42,564 nucleotides of DNA, taken from the NCBI GenBank assembly GCA_905235065.1, contig CAJOJR010000015.1:1-42564 (forward strand), written 5' to 3'. The translations under genes were made by a program, and so were the position numbers. The notes under the pieces were generated by a model. It was not told the origin of the DNA and made no database searches. It saw only the letters and a list, made by a program, of their open reading frames with translations. Origin of the DNA: an uncultured Bacilli bacterium. Lineage in GTDB: Bacteria > Bacillota_I > Bacilli_A > RF39 > UBA660. This document shows positions 9,893-18,546 of the stretch, one piece after another; positions within the stretch are counted from its first letter, which is position 1; every line of letters begins with the position of its first letter.

Positions 9893-12800
9893 TGGAAGTA
9901 AATGATTTTGCAGGAATTCGTATAGGAATTGCATCCCCAGAGAAAATTAGATCTTGGTCTTATGGAGAAGTTAAAAAACCAGAAACTATAAATTATAGAA
10001 CACTTAAACCTGAAAGAGATGGACTATTTTGTGAAAAAATATTTGGTCCAACTAAAGATTATGAATGTTCATGTAAGAAATATAGAAGACTTAGATATAA
10101 AAATGTAATATGTGATAGATGTGGAGTAGAAGTAACTCGTTCTAAAGTTCGTAGAGAACGTATGGGCCATATCGAGCTTGCTTCTCCAGTTGCACATATT
10201 TGGTATACAAAAGGTGTACCTCCTAAAATTGGTCTAGTTCTTGGTATGTCTCCAAGAGACTTGGAAGAAGTAATTTACTTTGTAAGTTATGTAGTACTAG
10301 ATCCAGGAATTACAACTTTAGAGAAAAAACAAATATTATCTGATAAAGAATATAGAGCAAACTATGAAAAATATGGTAATGGCTTTAAAGTTGGTATGGG
10401 AGCTGAAGCTATTAAAACATTATTATCAGAAGTTGATTTGGATAAAGAAATTAAACAAATTAAGAAGGAACTTGAAAAAGCTCAAGGTCAAAAGAAAATT
10501 AGTCTTGTTAAGAGATTAGATTGCTTAAATGCATTTAAAGAAAGTGGTAATAGACCTGAATGGATGATATTAGATGTTCTTCCAGTAATACCACCAGATA
10601 TTAGACCTATGATTCAACTTCCAGGAGGAAGATTTGCTACTAGTGATTTAAATGATTTATATAGAAGAATTATTAATAGAAATAATCGTTTAAAGAAACT
10701 ATTAGAATTAGGTGCTCCTACAATTATCGTACAAAATGAAAAACGTATGCTTCAAGAAGCAGTAGATGCTTTAATTGATAATGGTAGACGTGGAAGAAGT
10801 GTACAAGGTGTAGGAAATAGAGCGTTAAAGAGTTTATCTTCAATGTTAAAAGGTAAACAAGGTAGATTTAGACAAAACTTATTAGGTAAACGTGTTGACT
10901 ATTCTGGTCGTAGTGTTATCGTAGTTGGTCCAAATCTAAAAATGCATGAATGTGGTGTTCCAAAAGAAATGGCTTTAGAGTTATTTAAACCACATGTAAT
11001 TCATGAAATAGTTGAAAGAGACTTAGCTCATAATATAAAAGGTGCTAAAAAATTAATAGATGCACAAGATGAAAGAATTTGGGATATAGTTGAAGATGTT
11101 ATTAAAGAACATCCTGTAATGCTAAACCGTGCACCAACTCTACATAGATTAGGTATTCAAGCGTTTGAACCTAAACTAGTTGGTGGTAAAGCCTTAAGAC
11201 TTCACCCTCTAGTATGTACTGCATTTAACGCAGACTTCGATGGTGATCAAATGGCTATTCACGTACCACTTTCAGAAGAAGCACAAGCAGAAGCAAGAAT
11301 CCTTATGTTAGGTGCTAATAATATCCTAAGTCCAAAAGATGGAAAACCAATTGTTACTCCATCACAAGATATGGTACTTGGTAATTACTATCTAACAATG
11401 GAAGAAGCTGGATTACCTCTAGAAGGACATGCTTATAAGAGTCCAGATGAAGTATTAATGGCTTATGAAAGAAAAGACATAACACTTCATACAAGAGTAT
11501 GTCTACTTGCTAAAACATTTAGACACAAAGTATTTACTGATGATCAAAGAGAAAAGTATTTAGTTACTACTCCTGGTAAAATTATATTCAATGAAATATT
11601 ACCAGATACATATCCTTACTTAAATGAACCAAGTAAAGAGAATATTGAGCATTTAACTCCAGATAAATTTTTCTTAGAAAAAGGAACAAATTTAGTTGAA
11701 GCGGTTAATTAAGAATATGCCTTTAACTGATGCGTTCAAAAAAGGAGATTTGGGAAAAATAATTGCTCAAATATTCAAAAGATATAAAACTACTGAAACT
11801 TCAGTAATGCTTGATAAACTTAAGAATTTAGGTTTCAAACATTCAACACTTGCTGGTATAACATTCTCTTTATCAGATATAACTGATAGTGATGTAAAAC
11901 AAACAGTAATTGATGAAACAAATAAAACAATTGAACAAATTAATAAACAATTTAAACGTGGTTTAATAACAGATCAAGAAAGACATGACAAAGTTGTTAA
12001 ATTATGGTTTGATGCTAAAGATAAAGTTCAAGCAGATTTAGTTGAAAAAGCTTCTAAAGATTTAGAAAATCCACTTAACTTAATCTTTAACTCAGGAGCA
12101 AGAGGAAGTAAAGCACAATTAGTTCAATTATCTGGTATGCGTGGTATCATGTCAAAGACAGATAACTCTTCTGTGGAAATCCCAATCTTAGCTTCATTTA
12201 AAGATGGTCTAGATGTACAAGAATTCTTCTTAAGTACGCATGGATCAAGAAAAGGTACAGCTGATACAGCTCTTCGTACTGCTGATGCTGGTTACTTAAC
12301 TCGTAGACTAGTTGATGTTGTACAAGATGTAATCGTAAGAGAACAAGATTGTGGAACTATTCAAGGTGTAGAAGTATCTGCATTTGTTGATGAAAAGAGT
12401 GGTGCTGTTCTTGAAAGTTTAGGAGAAAGAATTTTAGGTAGATATTCTAATCAAAAAATTATTAATCCTGAAACTAAAGAAGTTATCCTTGAAAAAGGTG
12501 AATTAATAACTGAAGCTATAGTTGATAAAATTGAAAAAGCTGGTATTAAATCAGTTGAAATTAGAAGTATACTTACATGTAAAACAGAAAATGGTGTATG
12601 TTGTAAATGTTATGGTAGAAACCTTGCAACTGGATCAACTGTTGAAGTTGGTGAAGCTATTGGTATTATGGCTGCTCAATCAATTGGTGAACCTGGTACA
12701 CAGTTAACCATGAGAACATTCCATACTGGTGGTGTTGCTGGTGCAGGAGATATAACTCAAGGTCTTCCAAGAGTTGAAGAATTATTTGAAGCAAGAAGTC

Positions 12801-13522
12801 CAAAAGTTAAGGCTACAATTGCTGAAATCAGTGGTAAAGTAACTAAAATATCAGAAGGAGATAAAGGAAAATATAAAATTTATGTTACTAATGATGTTGA
12901 AGTTAGAGAACATGTAACAATGTATAACTCAAAACTTGCTGTTGAATTAAAACAAGAAGTAGAAGCAGGACAACCTTTAACAGAAGGCGCAATTGCTCCA
13001 AAAGAATTACTTGCTGTAACAGATCCAATTACTGTTCAAGAGTATATCTTAAAAGAAATCCAAAAAGTTTATAAATCTCAAGGTGTTGATATGTCTGATA
13101 AACACGTAGAAGTTGTTGTTAAGAGAATGATACCTAAGATGAAAATTGTTGATCCAGGAGATACTACATTCATTGAAGGAACTGCTGTATCAATTAAGGA
13201 ATTTGGTGAGGTTAATAAACCAATTATCATAAGTGGTGGAGTACCTGCTACTGGTAAACCAGTATTACTTGGTATTACTAAGGCATCTCTAGAAACTGAT
13301 TCATTCTTATCAGCTGCATCATTCCAAGAAACTACAAGAATCTTAACAGATGCATCTATAAGAGGAAAAGTTGATCACTTAAGAGGATTAAAAGAAAATG
13401 TTATCCTAGGTAAATTGATAGGTGCTAGAGAGTATTCTGATATTGAATTAGAACTTTCAAAAGAACTAATTAGTGAAGATGCTGCAGAAGCACTAGAAGA
13501 AACATTTATATTAGATAAATAA
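9892..13522 (+). CDS. rpoC: RNA polymerase beta' subunit, interrupted by an apparent frameshift near 11705
   Basis: [16 protein letters not shown] in ORF 1 (9892-11712); ORF 2 (11696-13522) continues [36 protein letters not shown] in the +1 frame. Confidence 0.93.
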
Positions 13523-13546
13523 GACAAGGCAAACTTGTCTTTTTAT
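13522..13546 (+). terminator. Intrinsic terminator after rpoC
   Basis: gacaagg-caaa-cttgtctttttatttt. Confidence 0.75.
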
Positions 13547-13563
13547 TTTGAATTTGATAAAAT
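13535..13563 (+). promoter_or_regulatory. Promoter of antisense RNA 1
   Basis: TTGTCT-17-TAAAAT, conserved in copy 2 (14893-14921). Confidence 0.65.
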
Positions 13564-13569
13564 GTATTT

Positions 13570-13676
13570 ATTGAAGGAAACTTCATAAAATAAAAAAGGA
13601 CACACCTCAAAGAGTAGGTGTGCTTCCGGAATTTGGTTGCACACTAACATCGTTTCGATGCTAGTGTGCTTTTCTT
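13570..13676 (+). ncRNA. Putative antitoxin (antisense) RNA 1
   Basis: Begins about 7 nt after the -10; 5' hairpin tgaag-GAAA-cttca (13572-13585); ends at stem gcacactaacatcg-ttt-cgatgctagtgtgc plus ttttctta; convergent with and complementary to the 3' part of toxin mRNA 1. Confidence 0.6.
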
Positions 13677-13817
13677 ACTATATTAATACTATAAATAATA
13701 ATATAAGTAATAAGATGATTATGAAAAAATAAGATTTATCATGTTGACTCATAATTATCACCTCCCTTACTTTTATAGAATAAGGAAGCACACAACTAAC
13801 ATCTATTAAGGTGTGTC
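13590..13817 (-). ncRNA. Predicted toxin mRNA 1 (structured transcript)
   Basis: Minus promoter TTGCAT-17-TATTAT (13852-13824); TSS near 13817; terminator hairpin cacacct-actctttg-aggtgtg with T run; 5' and 3' ends complementary in two helices. Confidence 0.6.
13678..13752 (-). CDS. 24-aa hydrophobic peptide, candidate type I toxin 1
   Basis: SD gggaggtg then ATG: MSQHDKSYFFIIILLLILLFIVLI*. Paralog of 15030-15104. Confidence 0.7.
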   Translation of the reverse strand: MSQHDKSYFFIIILLLILLFIVLI

Positions 13818-13962
13818 TGTGACATAATAACATATTAAAAATAGTGATGCAAATCGCTATTTTTAAGTTTTATAGAGTATAAAACATCATATAAATTAAT
13901 TATTACTTAATACATAATTTAAATATATTTTTATAAAACTTAAATATATACAAAATTATAAT

Positions 13963-13977
13963 ATTTACACTGTAAAT
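13963..13977. promoter_or_regulatory. Palindromic operator-like site upstream of surface protein 1
   Basis: ATTTACA-C-TGTAAAT; a near-identical site lies at 15312-15326 upstream of the paralog. Confidence 0.55.
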
Positions 13978-13980
13978 GTA

Positions 13981-14016
13981 AAATATAGTCAACATAATAA
14001 ATATAGTCAACATAAT
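13981..14016 (+). repeat. 18-bp perfect tandem repeat (x2)
   Basis: aaatatagtcaacataat | aaatatagtcaacataat. Confidence 0.9.
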
Positions 14017-14059
14017 AATAATAAATGTTGTATACTCATAACAGAAAGGAAGTAAAAGA

Positions 14060-14878
14060 ATGGAAAGTAAAAAGAGTATGCCACCAATATTAATAGTAAT
14101 ATTAACAGTAATTGGTACATGTCTAGTGGGATTTTTGGTATATTATGGAATAAATTATTTTAAAGATGAAGAAACACCTAATAATTCAGTAGATGATAAT
14201 CCACCTAATGTAGTGAGTCCAGTTGGAGAAGAAATAGATTTTCCACAGAAATCAGATGATAGTGTTGCATTAGGAAATTTATCAGAGTATTTAAGCAAAG
14301 AGGTGTTTAAAACAGATTTTAAGAATTTAGAATTTACTAAAAACGGAAATAAATTAGTAATAAGTTGTGAAAAATATTTTGATAAAATACAATCATGTGG
14401 AAGTATAAAAGTTAATATTAATAATGAATTTGATGTAATCATTGGAAAAGAGGAACAAGGTTCGTTCAGTAATGCAAAGGATAAGGATGATTTAATGTAT
14501 GATCCGTTTGATTTGCTTGTTAAGTCATATTATTTCTTCAAAACTAGTAAATATTATGTGGTTTATAATGCATATGAGTATAGTATGAGAGATGATAACA
14601 ATATAAAAATATATAATAATTCCAATGAAGTTTATAATGTTTCTTGGGTAAAGTCCGGTTATTGGTTAAATGAAAACGATTGGCTTAATAACTCCAAAAT
14701 TTTAAACGTTAACCCAGTTATTGTTAATGAAACACTTCATTATGTGCATCAAACAGATACGAGTGCTGGTAATTATGGAATTTTAGTACATTATACAATA
14801 GATTTAAGTAAAGATGTGATACAAGTGACTTTTGTTAAAGAATTCGCTGCATATTATACTGGTGAATATCAAAAATAA
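14060..14878 (+). CDS. Membrane-anchored extracytoplasmic protein, paralog 1
   Basis: N-terminal TM PPILIVILTVIGTCLVGFLVYYG then linker and exported domain; shared NNSVD...GEEIDFPQ and FKNLEFTKNGN motifs with 15405-16187. Confidence 0.8.
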   Translation: MESKKSMPPILIVILTVIGTCLVGFLVYYGINYFKDEETPNNSVDDNPPNVVSPVGEEIDFPQKSDDSVALGNLSEYLSKEVFKTDFKNLEFTKNGNKLVISCEKYFDKIQSCGSIKVNINNEFDVIIGKEEQGSFSNAKDKDDLMYDPFDLLVKSYYFFKTSKYYVVYNAYEYSMRDDNNIKIYNNSNEVYNVSWVKSGYWLNENDWLNNSKILNVNPVIVNETLHYVHQTDTSAGNYGILVHYTIDLSKDVIQVTFVKEFAAYYTGEYQK

Positions 14879-14905
14879 AAAGACATGGTAACTTGTCTTT
14901 TTATT
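14879..14905 (+). terminator. Terminator after paralog 1
   Basis: agacatggtaacttgtctttttatttt. Confidence 0.6.
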
Positions 14906-14921
14906 TTAAATTTGATAAAAT
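14893..14921 (+). promoter_or_regulatory. Promoter of antisense RNA 2
   Basis: TTGTCT-17-TAAAAT, same as copy 1. Confidence 0.65.
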
Positions 14922-14927
14922 GTATTT

Positions 14928-15032
14928 ACTGAAGGAAACTTCATATAATAAAAAAGGACATGCTCTAAAGATATTAGAAGCATTCCATAAAAATGGGGCC
15001 CTAACACTTAGGTGTTAGGGCATTGTATTTTA
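14928..15032 (+). ncRNA. Putative antitoxin (antisense) RNA 2
   Basis: 5' hairpin tgaag-GAAA-cttca (14930-14943); 3' stem gccctaacac-ttag-gtgttagggc (14998-15021) followed by a T-rich tail. Confidence 0.55.
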
Positions 15033-15163
15033 TTTTAATATTGTAAATATCAAGATAATTAAGGCTATAATAATTATAAAATAAGAAAACTCTCTTTTAC
15101 TCATATTTTTCACCTCCTTTAAACTAAGTTTAAAGGAATGCACTAACACTTTTTAAGCATGTC
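14947..15163 (-). ncRNA. Predicted toxin mRNA 2 (structured transcript)
   Basis: Minus promoter TTGCAT-17-TATTAT (15198-15170); TSS near 15163; 5'/3' complementarity gacatgct/agcatgtc and gcattcc/ggaatgc; T run after 3' hairpin. Confidence 0.58.
15030..15104 (-). CDS. 24-aa hydrophobic peptide, candidate type I toxin 2
   Basis: SD aaaggaggtg then ATG: MSKREFSYFIIIIALIILIFTILK*. Same length and layout as copy 1. Confidence 0.7.
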   Translation of the reverse strand: MSKREFSYFIIIIALIILIFTILK

Positions 15164-15311
15164 TAAGTGATAATAACACATTAAAAATGGCCATGCAAAT
15201 CGATACTTTCAAAAGTTTTAATAATACAATAAATACATATAATTTTTATTTCCATTATATGCAATTTTTAATTTTTATTTATCGAATATTAAAAATATAT
15301 AAATTCTAATA

Positions 15312-15326
15312 ATTTACACCGTAAAT
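15312..15326. promoter_or_regulatory. Palindromic operator-like site upstream of surface protein 2
   Basis: ATTTACACCGTAAAT, one mismatch from the 13963 site. Confidence 0.5.
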
Positions 15327-15404
15327 GTAAAATGTAAATTATAAATAATGCAATTGTTATATATATAGTATAATAAAACATATGAAAGGTAGTGAATAAA
15401 AAAT

Positions 15405-16187
15405 ATGGAAGAAAAGAAAAAAGGAATGTCACTAATATTGATAGTAATACTTACAATAATTGGTACATGCTTAGTAGGGTTCCTAGTATGGTACGGTAGT
15501 AGGGTTCCTAGTATGGTACGGAGTAAATTTTTTAAAGGAGAAGAGAAGCCTAATAATTCGGTAGATGAACCAGTAATTCCATCAACAGATACTCCAGTAG
15601 AGGAACCGTCAGATATACCAACAGGTACTGTGGGAGAAAAAATTGATTTTCCACAAGAAGGTGGAGAAAGTGCTTTATTAGATGATTTGCTGGAATTATT
15701 ACCAGAAGAAAAAATAAATGAAAATTTCAAGAATTTAGCTTATACTAAAGATGGTAATATATATAAGTATGATTGTGAAAGTTATGAATCAAAATGTAAT
15801 TTGGTAAAAGTAACAATTAATAATGAAACATCTATAAATACAGTTGGTCATAATGATAGAACTGGAGAAGGATTAAAACTTTATAAAGTAGGGAACTATT
15901 ATATAACTATAACTGAACATGATGGTATTGCAACTTTAAAAGTTTATAACAAAAACAACGAAGTATTATCTGCAGAAGCAACTTCAAGATATTTCATAGG
16001 GAATGATTCATTTCCTACTGAACCAATAATAGTTAATAATAAATTATATTATGTAGAATTAAATGGTGAAATATTAAGCGATGGGACATCTAATTGTAGA
16101 TATGGATATATAGATTTATTAAATGACATTAATTTTGTTAGTATTCAATCATTAAAATTGAAAATAGATGATTATGGTGACAAATAA
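15405..16187 (+). CDS. Membrane-anchored extracytoplasmic protein, paralog 2
   Basis: N-terminal TM LILIVILTIIGTCLVGFLVWYG; shared motifs with paralog 1. Confidence 0.8.
   Translation: MEEKKKGMSLILIVILTIIGTCLVGFLVWYGSRVPSMVRSKFFKGEEKPNNSVDEPVIPSTDTPVEEPSDIPTGTVGEKIDFPQEGGESALLDDLLELLPEEKINENFKNLAYTKDGNIYKYDCESYESKCNLVKVTINNETSINTVGHNDRTGEGLKLYKVGNYYITITEHDGIATLKVYNKNNEVLSAEATSRYFIGNDSFPTEPIIVNNKLYYVELNGEILSDGTSNCRYGYIDLLNDINFVSIQSLKLKIDDYGDK
15472..15521 (+). repeat. 25-bp perfect tandem duplication within paralog 2
   Basis: tagtagggttcctagtatggtacgg x2. Confidence 0.92.
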
Positions 16188-16228
16188 TTATAGTATATAT
16201 GATGCCACTTGTACTATATTGAAAATTA

Positions 16229-16259
16229 AGACAAGTTATTAACTTGCCTTTTTATTTTA
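16229..16259 (+). terminator. Intrinsic terminator after paralog 2
   Basis: agacaagttattaacttgcctttttatttt. Confidence 0.6.
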
Positions 16260-16304
16260 TGTAAATATTTGTTATAATTAATATGTACACAAAAGGAGGG
16301 TATT

Positions 16305-17273
16305 ATGAAAGTAAGTATACTTGGAAGTGGAGCTTATGGTCTTGCTTTAAGACATATATTAGTAAACAATAAAATAAACGTTTGTTCTTGGACATATAGT
16401 GAAGAAGAATGTAAGAATTTAATAAAGACTAAGAAAAGTTTAAAATTAAAAGATTATGAATTAAATGGTGAAATTAATATTACTAGTAATATGGAAGAAT
16501 GTGTAAAAGATTCGGGTTTAGTTGTTGTAGCTGTACCTGCTTTTGCATTTGAAGAAACTATTAAGAATTTAAAAAAATATATTAATAAAAACTCAATTGT
16601 TTTAATTGCAACTAAAGGTATTGAACAGAATAAGTGCTTATTTCTAGATGAAATATTTACATTATATTTAAAGAATAAATTTGGTGTAATATCAGGGCCT
16701 ACTTTCGCGGAAGATATAATAAAAAATTCTAGCATAGGTTTTTCTTTGGCAACTAAATATAAAGAAGTTGATTATGTTGTTAGGTCTTGTTTTGAAAATA
16801 AGACAACAAAATTTAGAACAACTAAAGATGTTAGGGGAATTGAAATATGTGGTAGTATTAAAAATGTAATGGCAATAGCTTCTGGAATGTTAAGTGGAAT
16901 GAATGTTACTGATTCAACAAGGGCATTATTCTTAACTGAAAGTATGAATGATATAAAAGAATTAATCAAGTATCTTGGTGGTAAAAAGAAAAGTATTCTT
17001 TCTTTTGCAGGCTTTGGAGATATTCTTATGACTTGTACTTCTATTAAATCAAGAAATTATAGTTTTGGATATTTAATAGGTCAAGGTGCTTCCCAAGAAG
17101 AAATAAATAAATATTTAGAAAATACTACAGTGGAAGGAATGTATACTTTAAAATCAATTCATAAATTGGTTAGGAAGAAAAAAGTTAAAATGCCTATAAT
17201 AAATTTAATTCATAACATTATTGCTGGTAAAAAAGAAAAAGAAGAAATGCTTAAGTTTTTAATAGAGAAGTAA
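16305..17273 (+). CDS. gpsA: Glycerol-3-phosphate dehydrogenase [NAD(P)+]
   Basis: VSILGSGAYGLALRHIL...VISGPTFAEDI...IEICGSIKNVMAIASGM...FAGFGDILMTCTS. Confidence 0.94.
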   Translation: MKVSILGSGAYGLALRHILVNNKINVCSWTYSEEECKNLIKTKKSLKLKDYELNGEINITSNMEECVKDSGLVVVAVPAFAFEETIKNLKKYINKNSIVLIATKGIEQNKCLFLDEIFTLYLKNKFGVISGPTFAEDIIKNSSIGFSLATKYKEVDYVVRSCFENKTTKFRTTKDVRGIEICGSIKNVMAIASGMLSGMNVTDSTRALFLTESMNDIKELIKYLGGKKKSILSFAGFGDILMTCTSIKSRNYSFGYLIGQGASQEEINKYLENTTVEGMYTLKSIHKLVRKKKVKMPIINLIHNIIAGKKEKEEMLKFLIEK

Positions 17274-17349
17274 TAAGGCACAATTGACATTTTGTGTCTT
17301 TTTTTGTAAAATTATATGCGTAAATGATTAAAGGATTGAGGGTGTTAAA

Positions 17350-17676
17350 ATGTTAGATGATAAAATATTTTTAACTACAAAAGATATACTTGAAAAGGAA
17401 TTTAATTTTGATGTTAGAGGGTATAGGCCTCAAGAAGTTGATAAGTTTTTGGATTTGGTAATAAAGGATTATACTGAATTTCAAAATATTATTAAGAAAT
17501 TAGCAGTTGAAATTAAAAATCTTGAAAGTGAAAATCAAAGTTTACAAGGTGAAGTACGTGATTTGAAGTCTAAACTTGATATAGCAACTTCAAATACTGG
17601 TAAGAGTGTTACTAACCTAGATATAATTAAACGTATAAGTGATCTTGAAAAAATAGTATATGGTGAAAACGAATAA
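17350..17676 (+). CDS. gpsB: DivIVA/GpsB-family cell division protein
   Basis: TTKDILEKEFNFDVRGYRPQEVDKFLDLVIKDY then coiled coil; located just upstream of rnpB as in B. subtilis. Confidence 0.9.
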   Translation: MLDDKIFLTTKDILEKEFNFDVRGYRPQEVDKFLDLVIKDYTEFQNIIKKLAVEIKNLESENQSLQGEVRDLKSKLDIATSNTGKSVTNLDIIKRISDLEKIVYGENE

Positions 17677-17683
17677 TAATTTT

Positions 17684-18004
17684 TAGACAAACGCTGCATA
17701 GAATTCTATGTAGAGGAAAGTCCATACTCGCACTGTCCTGCAATGGCAGTAGTGTTCGTGCTAGAGGAAAAAATAACTCTAGGAAAGCTTTGCTTTACGG
17801 CTTCGAAATAGTCAAGAACTGATTAAAGTAGATATAAAAGTGCTATAGTGACGATGTCCTTAGGGATAAGGAAGTGGAACGACGTAAACCCCACGAGCGA
17901 GAAACCCAAATTTGGTAGGGGAACTTTTACAAGGGAATCAAACTGAGTAAAGGAAGGGAAACCTTAGATAAATGTTTGTCACCTTTATGGTACAAAATAT
18001 GGCT
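17684..18004 (+). ncRNA. rnpB: RNase P RNA (type B-like)
   Basis: gaggaaagtccatactcgc near the 5' end, gtgacgatgtcc..., ccccacgagcgagaaaccc, aagggaatcaaactgagtaaagg; 3' atatggctta. Confidence 0.95.
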
Positions 18005-18033
18005 TATTAAAATTATTATATAAAAGGAGAATA

Positions 18034-18546
18034 ATGAAAGATATAGGAGAAAATTTTAGGGAAAAAAGAGAAGAATTTGGCATAAGTAAAGAAGAAGCAG
18101 CTAATGATATGGAAATAACTCTTGCTCAACTTGATAATCTAGAAGATGGAAATGCCAATGCTTTTAAAGATGTTTTTTTTCTAAAAGAGTTAATTAAAAA
18201 ATATGCGAAGTATTTAAATATAAATGAAGATGTAGTTATGTCTGAATACAATGAATTTATGTTTAATTATACTTCTAGAATCCCAATTGAAGAAATTGAG
18301 AAGAAGGTAAGTGAAATAAAAAAAGAAGAAGAGAAAGAAGCTTCTAAAAAAGTATATTCACCTTACACAAAAATTAATGATAATAATAAGAATAGTTCAA
18401 AGAAAATAATATATATAATAATAGCTATATTTGTGATTGTTTTAATAACTTTAATAGCACTTTTAGTTAAAAATAAAGTAGATAATGAAAATTTTGTGGG
18501 ATTTAATTTTTTGAAAGGAGAAACTATTTATGAATTTACCAAATAG
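18034..18546 (+). CDS. RodZ/YmfM-like HTH membrane protein
   Basis: N-terminal HTH_25-like domain, C-terminal TM helix; immediately upstream of pgsA. Confidence 0.82.
   Translation: MKDIGENFREKREEFGISKEEAANDMEITLAQLDNLEDGNANAFKDVFFLKELIKKYAKYLNINEDVVMSEYNEFMFNYTSRIPIEEIEKKVSEIKKEEEKEASKKVYSPYTKINDNNKNSSKKIIYIIIAIFVIVLITLIALLVKNKVDNENFVGFNFLKGETIYEFTK

Noticed and set aside
13590-13820. The inverted-repeat-bounded ~220-bp unit (and its twin at 14947-15165) as a MITE or small IS remnant
   Set aside because: No target-site duplications seen. Arms differ between copies but remain complementary, and promoters, SD and ORF are kept, which fits RNA-level selection better. A genome-wide copy count would settle it.
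14155-14442. Antisense ORFs in the track (e.g. 14155-14442, 15314-15730, 20788-21195, 16454-16735)
   Set aside because: Opposite strongly supported CDSs, with Ser/Ile/Phe-rich translations typical of AT-rich antisense shadows; no promoter or SD support found.
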